Positions 57,198-64,000 of a stretch of 64,000 bases of DNA are shown here, piece after piece (position 1 is the stretch's first letter; every line of letters starts with the position of its first letter). The DNA lies in assembly GCA_946811695.1 (NCBI GenBank), contig OX328124.1, forward strand, positions 56,488,603 to 56,552,602. The letters run 5' to 3'. Both the position numbers and the translations under genes were made by a program. Source of the DNA: Gonocerus acuteangulatus (taxonomy: Eukaryota > Arthropoda > Insecta > Hemiptera > Coreidae). The notes beneath the pieces were generated by a model that saw only the letters and a program-made list of their open reading frames with translations, was not told the DNA's origin and did no database searches.

Positions 57198-57291
57198 AAA
57201 ACAAGAAAATGAGGACACTTACCGAAGAAAATTTCATGTTCCAGACTGTGGCTGACGCCACCTTTTCTGTAGACTCCTTTTTCTTTATAAG
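57198..57291 (+). CDS. NRF-6-like acyltransferase, exon
   Basis: Acceptor GTTTTAG, donor GTAAGT at 57292. Joined to the previous exon it reads ENKKMRTLTEENFMFQTVAD, then ATFSVDSFFFI. The FSVDSFFF motif followed by Ser-Gly at the next junction is a conserved helix of the family. It leaves with two bases (AG) that the next exon completes to Ser. A partial copy of the end of this exon plus its donor occurs at about 57686-57738 (see findings). Confidence 0.92.
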
Positions 57292-57425
57292 GTAAGTATT
57301 TATTTCAATAAACAACTGGTTTTATTTTCTGAAATTGTCGGGTTTTCAATTATATTTCTTGGTGTTTAGTGTGATCTGTTGAGAAGCATGTATTAACTAT
57401 TTAGGACCGTCTTAAACGTTCCTCG

Positions 57426-57427
<2 letters not shown>

Positions 57428-57499
<72 letters not shown>

Positions 57500-57540
57500 G
57501 TCTCATGGACATAATTCTTGGCCATTAGTGCCGAAATTCC
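57428..57540 (-). mobile_element. Truncated family A SINE with ~69-nt T run
   Basis: A long T run then ACGTCTCATGGACATAATTC and TTGGCCATTAGTGCCGAAAT, the inverted 3' end of family A. No tRNA head. Confidence 0.75.
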
Positions 57541-57970
57541 CCGAAATAAATAATTTATTAGATAGATTAATTATTGCAGGTTGTATACTTATTTTTATTA
57601 GATAAAGAATTACTAAAGAACAGTAGTTTATAGAACTGAGAATACAGTTTGTATTTTTGGTCTTATTAGTTAAATTAATTATTACAGACTCGTTTTTCAA
57701 TAAGGTAAGTATTGATTGAAATAAACAACTGGTTTTAGATTAATAAATTGCTTGTTTCCAATTCTGGTCTTGTATGTCTATTGCGTTTTTTTTAGAAGTA
57801 TGCCTTATTACTAATACTCTTTTGTTGTTTGTATTAAATTTCACTGTGATAATTAAGTAATTAGATATCATTTATATTCCTTTGGTTCTGATTAATTTAT
57901 ATTATAGAGAACAGAAGAATTGTAAAAAAGATCGTTTATTGTTGAAATTGCAAAGGTGGAGGTAATAGTA

Positions 57971-60768
57971 TACAGGGTGTCCCAGCATATGTGTCCACCC
58001 CCTTTTTCTCCTAGTGCTGTTGGAATTTCGAAATGAAACTTGGTAGGTCATAGTTATGTTGCATGAGGTTTCTTTTGAAGGTTTAGTTGACATTGTAACA
58101 TTCTCCAGTTTTTCTCCAGCGCATCCAACTAATGAGTTTTCAATGGCAACAGGTATATTTTATGACGAATTCTGATAGAAAATTTAACTTTAAGACTAAT
58201 TTATTCCAAGACATCTTTTGATCCGACGCACCGTTTGCACGTAAAACGCAAAAAACTGAAAAAATATCGCCCTTTTGTAGACAAATTCCTATTTATCACT
58301 GAAACCAAGCCTTGTAAGTAAAAACACCTCTATACAAACGTTGTAGCCTATTAATTTTCCTTTCAGATGATACCAAGATCAAAGTTGTAGATTGAATATT
58401 TAACGGGATATTATGAATGAAAAATATACCTTAAAAGTTTTAAAAAATAACAATTCAGAAAATCGATATAAATAGAAAAAAATAGCTGCCCTAAACAATA
58501 AAAAAAAATTGTGTACTTATTTACATTATAAAAAAAAGAAGTAAATACACATTATTATAAAACAGAACAGAATAAATTACTCTTTCCATATGAAATTATT
58601 ATTACATTAAACGACAAACTAAAAAACAAATTTCCCTTTGTTTAAAAAAAAAAGTAATCAGTTTCCAAAGAAAGTTACATTGTTTAAAAAAATATTAACT
58701 TCAAAATGTCCACCTTCAACAGTAATACATTGCACACGTCTCTTCGGGAAATCATCCTGAGCATTTAAAATCTCATCTATTTTTAATTGTGCAACTGACC
58801 GAGTTATCCGATCCATCATGGCCTTTTATTTTGGGGCCTTTGATGGTACACCAGGGCTTTTAATCTACCCCACAGATAGTAGTCCATGACCTAGGCGGCC
58901 ATTCTACCCCCATCCCACGACCTATACAGCGATCTGTGGGAGAAGGGAGGAAAGTACCGAAATTAGTAATAAAATTGAATGAGATCATAAATAAATTTAA
59001 ATAATAATAATAATAAATGTAAATAATAATAATAAATTGAAATAATACTTCATAATTTTATAAAAGTTGCATGTAATACCTGGAAATAACTGACGAAGTT
59101 TTTCCCGTACTATCAAAGAAAAATGTGTGGGACAATCGTCAAGTTGTATGTACATGTTACATCGCTGTTGCAGTGGAATCTCTTCCAATAATGTGGGTAG
59201 AGTATTTGTCAAAAAATTACGAAAAACTTCTCCCGTAAGTCTCTCTTGAAAGAAATGAGGGCCAATTACGTATTGTCCGAAAATCCCGCACCATACATTT
59301 ACCGAGAACCTATGCTGGTGATCAACCTCCGTCAACCAGTGAGGATTGTTTTCCGCCCAGTAATGACAACTGTGTTTATTAATGCTTCCATCGCTGCAGA
59401 ATGTGGATTCGTCAGTCCATAGAATATGTCTGTAAAAATTCCTATTTTCTGCTAAGGCTTGTTGCATCCAATGCCAGAAGCGTAATCTCTTATTGCAATC
59501 CTCAGGTAATAGTTTTTGGTGCTGGTTCATATGGAATGGAAACATTTTATTTTGTTTTGCAATCCTTCCCACTGAGGACTTACTCATATCTGAGTCCCTA
59601 GCAATGTCCCTGCAGCTGACATGGGGATTAACTGCCATTGCTATAAGGACATTTATTGTGTTCTCTTCGGTCATCGCAGGTCTTGGCATTTTCCTTCCCT
59701 TCCTTGCGCAAATTAATGAACCTGCTGTCCTTAATTTTTGCTCAAGTCTCGGGAAGAGCTTTCTTGAAGGGTGTGGTCTATTGGGAAATCGCTGAGAGTA
59801 TTGGGAAATTAGGAGCATGTCCACATAAAAATCGAAAGCCGGCGTATTTAAGAAGAAGAAGGTACGTTCTATCACTGAATGGTCAACTGATACTAGAAAC
59901 TAATTTTTAAGTCCAATTTCTTATCAATGCCACATTATACCAAATAATCTTAATTCCATTGTAAACGCAAACAGCCTCTTTCAACTAAGTACATTAACAA
60001 TGAGGATTAGGAGCAGAAGTAAATCCTCACATATGTTTTCATCCTTTTCTTTCTTATCATTATTACTCAAGAATTAATGCATAAAAATCATCCCAGTGAA
60101 TAAGTGTTTAACTCGAATTTCCTTGATTTGCAGTGGTCTTCTTTGAAAATTAATGAAAAATCTGGTTTTCATACTCTACCGAAGAAATATGGCAAAAAGA
60201 ATAAGTAAAAAATCTGGTACATGCAACACACAACTTTCACTTAGTCGGAGTAGGTTAAATTATTTTAAGCAATTAATATGTTTTTCCACCCATCTCATCA
60301 ATCGACCCAACATATGTTTTTATTCATAATATCGAGTTAAATATTCAATCTACAACTTTGATCTTGGTATCATCTGAAAGGAACATTAATAGGCTACAAC
60401 GTTTGTATAGAGGTGTTTTTACGTACAAGGCTTGGTTTCAGTGATAAATAGGAATTTGTCTACAAAAGGGCGATATTTTTCAGTTTTTTGCGTTTTACGC
60501 GCAAACTGTGCGTCGGATCAAAAGATGTCTCAGAATAAATTAGTCTTAAAATTAAATGTTCTATCAGAATTCGTCATAAAATATACCTGTTGCCATTGAA
60601 AACTCATTAGTTGGATGCGCTGGAGAAAAACTGGAGAATGTTACAAAGTCAACTAAACCTTCAAAAGAAACCTCATGCAACATAACTATGACCTACCAAG
60701 TTTCATTTAGAAATTCCAACAACTCTAGGAGGAAAATGAGGTGGACACATATGCTGGGACACCCTGTA
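57971..60768 (-). mobile_element. Tc1/mariner-superfamily element with ~450-bp inverted repeats
   Basis: The element at 57973-60766 (2794 bp) has ends CAGGGTGTCCCAGCATATGT, flanked by TA (57971-57972, 60767-60768). The inverted arms (57973-58420 and 60318-60766) are closely similar, with some base differences. A decayed transposase is on the minus strand. Arms this long are unusual for the group. Confidence 0.9.
58680..59875 (-). pseudogene. Tc1/mariner-superfamily transposase, broken
   Basis: 58997-59875 is open for 292 residues: RPHPSRKLFPRLEQKLRTAG, a helix-turn-helix (SCRDIARDSDMSKSSVGRI), WTDESTFCSDG (first Asp) and VNVWCGIFGQYVIGPHFF. At the second site, QLDDCPTHFS stands where the family usually has H-D-G-A-P-A-H. 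After FPG the frame is interrupted by low-complexity ATT repeats. The C-terminal remnant (MDYYLWGRLKALVY) follows at about 58810-58960 with frameshifts and without an intact SPDL-P-D motif. Not functional. Confidence 0.83.
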
Positions 60769-61011
60769 TTTTACATTCTTATTAAAAAAAATTTATTTAA
60801 AACATTTTTGCTATAATGTTGAGCATTCCTCAGGGCCCGTCAATATCCAGAATGGCAGAACAGAAGAACGTTTTAGTTTTAACTTATTTCCATGTACGCT
60901 CAAAACCCGTTTAAAATAAAAATTACTTTATAAGGTTTTTTATTATTTTGGTTGCCTCAATTTTTATAATAAAAATATATTGCAAAAATATTACTAAGGG
61001 TATTGTTCTAG

Positions 61012-61164
61012 TGGTCTCCTCGTTGCTTACTTGTTCTTCAAAAGTTCTCCAAAACCGGAAGGGGAAATTCCTCTGCGAACACCAAGAACTCCGAAACCTG
61101 TCGCCATCGAAGCAAAAGCCATTTCCTTCAAGTTCCTCACGTTGCTAGGCTACAGGTTTATTAG
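61012..61164 (+). CDS. NRF-6-like acyltransferase, exon
   Basis: Acceptor TTGTTCTAG, donor GTAATT at 61165. The product is SGLLVAYLFFKSSPKP, a Pro/Glu-rich loop, then SFKFLTLLGYRFIR. This gives a helix, a cytosolic loop and the YR(F/Y)(I/L)RL segment that opens the next conserved helix in this family. Phase is 1 in and 2 out, consistent on both sides. The Tc1/mariner-superfamily element fills most of the intron before it. Confidence 0.9.
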   Translation, partial: WSPRCLLVLQKFSKTGRGNSSANTKNSETCRHRSKSHFLQVPHVARLQVY

Positions 61165-61448
61165 GTAATTATTGGAAAGGAAACCTGACTTTAATTGAAT
61201 TATTTGATAATATTTCCTATTTTAATATTATTAAATTAAGTACTAAATAACAAATTGGCGAAATAGGTGGATCGTCAATAAAACTTCATCTATCACTTCA
61301 TATAAATTTAATCACTTCCCTACATGGCATGTCGTTTATTTCCAGAGGAATATGTTCATAAATATCAAAGTTCTGTGAATGGAAAGAGAAGAACCGTTCA
61401 CCAGTAGGATCAATTCATGTCGTGATAATGATTATATTTTTATTCTAG

Positions 61449-61614
61449 GTTAACGCCAGCATACATCTTTGTCTTGGGAGTTGTGCAACTAAACATGAAA
61501 TGGCTTAAGAATAACTCAGTTTTTGAACCAATAAGTATGGATAACGAAAATTGTGGTAAATTTTGGTGGAGAAATATCCTGTACATCAACAGCTTGTATC
61601 CAAAACAAGAGATG
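61449..61614 (+). CDS. NRF-6-like acyltransferase, exon (LTPAY motif)
   Basis: Acceptor TTATTCTAG, donor GTAATT at 61615. The product begins RLTPAYIFVLGVVQLNMKW and ends CGKFWWRNILYINSLYPKQEM. RLTPxY and CxxxWWxNxLYINxxYP are very characteristic of nose-resistant-to-fluoxetine proteins and related acyltransferases. Ends in phase 0. Confidence 0.94.
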
Positions 61615-61949
61615 GTAATTTCAAATGTGTTCATTTCACGTGTTCATCTATTTTTTTATATTTATACTTATTTATAAATTTTTAATAAAACTAATTACAA
61701 TAACATTTAGCACAAATTCCAAAAGTTTAAGAAAAGTAAGTTATTTCCTCTAGTAACTTTTGTTACTCCAGTATATTTAAATATTTATTTTCCTGTTTGC
61801 ATTAAAATAATTATTAAATGTATAAATAATAGTTGGAGAAGATAGTTTAAGGTTTTATTTTTCATTTTGTGGTCAACTTAATAGAATTTATTTAACCTCA
61901 TAAAATTACTAATAAATGGCTTTATTATTATTATTTAATTATTTTTTAG

Positions 61950-62029
61950 TGTATGCTGTGGAGTTGGTACCTAGCAAATGATACACAGTTCTACGTGATT
62001 GGTATTATCACTCTCCTAGTCTCTTCAAG
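61950..62029 (+). CDS. NRF-6-like acyltransferase, exon (WYLANDTQF motif)
   Basis: Acceptor TTTTTTAG, donor GTAATA at 62030. The product is CMLWSWYLANDTQFYVIGII followed by TLLVSS. The C-M-x-W-S-W-Y-L-A-N-D-x-Q-F-Y signature directly follows the LYINxxYP motif in this family, as here. Leaves with two bases (AG). Confidence 0.94.
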
Positions 62030-62339
62030 GTAATATTTTGTGATTTATTAACAATAGAAGGAGAGAACTAGGGCAAAAGAGGGATTTTCATCCGACAAAA
62101 TCGCTCTTATTTTTTTATTTTATTTGATAATTACCCTATATGTTTCGATACCTTTATTTTATCTCCTCCATATATATTTAACATCTTAAATACTGGCTAA
62201 TTTGAAAATCAATATGCAAAAAATCTAAAGTTTATCACTATAAAAAAGTAAGTATAGTCCGCGCAACATCCATATTATCAGCTGAATAAAATATGTTTGA
62301 TTTAATTTTTATTCCATTTTAAAATTTATTTTTGGATAT

Positions 62340-62422
62340 TTTATGACATTATTTTTTTATTTTTTAGTCGTTTTACTGGGCTTCAACGTCTAGGCCATTA
62401 GCGCCGAATTTATGACATTATT
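62340..62422 (-). mobile_element. Ultra-short SINE tail insertion with 14-bp duplication
   Basis: A 55-bp insert (62354-62408) is a T-rich run plus GGCTTCAACGTCTAGGCCAT and TAGCGCCGAA, the inverted family A 3' end. It is flanked by TTTATGACATTATT at 62340-62353 and 62409-62422. Confidence 0.82.
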
Positions 62423-62429
62423 ATAAATT

Positions 62430-63480
62430 ATTTTATTTAAAAGTGTAATTTCTTTTTTTTAATTAACAGAAATTCTATTGATTTTATGATGCCAATACTT
62501 CGATTTATTTTTCTTTTAATGCTATTTACGCATTTATCTACTATTACCATTATGTATTTTGGTATCTTTAACATAACTTCGACTTTTTTAAATATGACGG
62601 AAGCTAAATAATAAAGAAAACCTTTTCTTTTTTTTTCAGCTCCAAAACAATATTTATTCATTGCTTTACATTTATCACACCCTCCATGCGCCTCTTCAGG
62701 GGCATATATCTAAAATAATATCCGTCCTCATCATTACTAATCCTAAACAGCCTACCCAGGTTAGACCTTCCACCAAGCCCAACTGAGGAAATACTGAAAG
62801 AGGGAGACCAAGTTTCGTCACTAAGCATAAAATTAGTTGTTAGATTTTATTTTGAAGATAACAAGTGCCGATTTATTGTCGCCTTGATCTTCATTTTTAA
62901 CTTGCTGTTTCAATATTTCTTTTAGTAACTGTACAGATTCACCTGTATACGATTTATCACAATCCTGGCAATCTGGTATATATTTCATTTTTTATAGGTC
63001 TTTAATTAAATCTAACATGACTAAAACTATTTTTATACTATTTTCATTACACTAAAATATGTTTCCCACGTCTTTATATCTTAATTTTTTTACAGTGGGT
63101 TTTATTTCAGTGTAGCAACTCATTTTTATTGCATGAGTCGACTATTTATACCAGTTTTACATTCATTAATACATTACATGTTATGTTTTTACCAGAATTT
63201 TAATAAATCTACATAAATTGGTTATTGTTTTAATGTATTGATGATTGTGAAGTCATAATTCAAATATCAGCTCTAGGTCTTCCTAAAACAAAATAAAATT
63301 ATAAAATAGTTGTATAAAAGGTCTTCCATTTACAGAAAACTACTTTTCTAATACCCCATGATATTTCTTTTATACATATTTTAATATAATGCAATTTATT
63401 TCAAGCGATAATAGAAAAATGTATTTAATTTTTAAACGGCCCAATAAATTATTTTATAAGGTATGAAACAGTTATGAAAT
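62430..63480. other. Intron stretch with nothing recognised
   Basis: Very AT-rich. Frames on either strand are short and unsupported. Confidence 0.5.
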
Positions 63481-63491
63481 TTTCATTTCAG

Positions 63492-63587
63492 GTTATTCCG
63501 AGTGGCTACAGGCGGTCTAGTTGTTGTGCTTATAAGCTCCTGGGTTACTACAGCATTAATATCTGTTAAATACGACCATATTATCAG
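63492..63587 (+). CDS. NRF-6-like acyltransferase, last exon in window
   Basis: Acceptor CATTTCAG, donor GTAAAT at 63588. The product is LFRVATGGLVVVLISSWVTT then ALISVKYDHII, a membrane helix. It leaves with two bases, so the coding region continues beyond base 64000. The window's nine exons give 1285 coding bases, about 428 residues. Family members are usually around 650-800 residues, so several helices and the 3' UTR are missing. Confidence 0.9.
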
Positions 63588-63635
63588 GTAAATAATTTTA
63601 ATATGTTAATTTATTTATACTACATTTACATGTTT

Positions 63636-63850
63636 AAAGGCCTGTTTGCCGTGAGTACTAAAACGTCTGTGCTCCTTGTCTAAGGTCCTGTGTTTGATTC
63701 TAACTAAAAGAAATGTCTTTTTACAAAAAAATAAATAAAGAATGAAAAAAAAAAAATGCATCAGCCATATTTTCGGTAGAAAACAGTGGTATGCCGTAAA
63801 AACTCGTTCCAATGATTGCAGTCTAGGAAAAGTAAAAGTTAAAATATAAA
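63636..63850 (+). mobile_element. Old SINE family C copy
   Basis: Retains AAGGCCTGTTTGCCGTGAGT, a B-box-like TGTTTGATTCTAA, TGCATCAGCCATATTTTCGG and TGGTATGCCGTAAAAACTCG. The head and hairpin are too decayed to pair. Confidence 0.55.
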
Positions 63851-64000
63851 TGATAACAATAAAATTTGTAATAAATAAGTAATAACATTGGATATATGTT
63901 ATAGCATTTTTTATTACTTTATCAATTGAAATAACGCTTAAAACTCACGCGCACTCTGAAAATGTTATCTTTTAGTGTCGTTGTTCAAAGGCTAGAATCG

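Overview
This window looks like intronic DNA from a large, AT-rich, repeat-dense arthropod (probably insect) nuclear genome. The evidence is GT/AG-spliced exons, long (TA)n and (CT)n microsatellites, an I-type LINE, tRNA- and 5S-derived SINEs, an R2-like LINE, mariner/Tc1 elements and hAT-type palindromic MITEs. The species cannot be fixed from the sequence.

One host gene crosses nearly the whole window on the + strand. Nine exons (5374-5531, 32037-32209, 43173-43360, 55861-56037, 57198-57291, 61012-61164, 61449-61614, 61950-62029, 63492-63587) join with matching phases and no stop into about 428 residues. They resemble the nose-resistant-to-fluoxetine (NRF-6) type of multi-pass acyltransferase-3 membrane protein: part of the Cys-containing NRF domain, then the start of the acyltransferase domain. 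The first exon(s) lie upstream or were not found, and the gene continues past base 64000.

Layout. 1-5373: upstream intron or flank with TA/CT microsatellites and a small foldback. 5784-11939: a complete antisense I-type LINE with both ORFs open and a perfect 13-bp target-site duplication. 11953-24053: a cluster of SINEs, a TAGCGCGG-ended repeat, two hAT-type foldback MITEs, and a near-identical inverted repeat with 1.07-kb arms. 24054-32036: mostly anonymous intron with one unidentified ORF, a perfect 111-bp-arm hairpin and SINEs. 32210-43172: SINEs, TA tracts, a 142-bp tandem array and a composite mariner fragment. 43361-55860: a 5S rRNA-derived SINE, a decayed restriction-like-endonuclease LINE, a nearly intact mariner and LINE tails. 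56038-64000: closely spaced host exons with a Tc1/mariner-superfamily element that has ~450-bp inverted repeats.

The most interesting theme is a LINE-SINE partnership. The intact LINE, a tRNA-derived SINE, a 5S-derived SINE and a third tRNA-like SINE all end in a similar short hairpin before the A-rich tail. The stem pairs differ between families, yet each stem still pairs. Several insertions only 36-55 bp long consist of just this tail flanked by target-site duplications. This suggests the LINE machinery recognises that hairpin.
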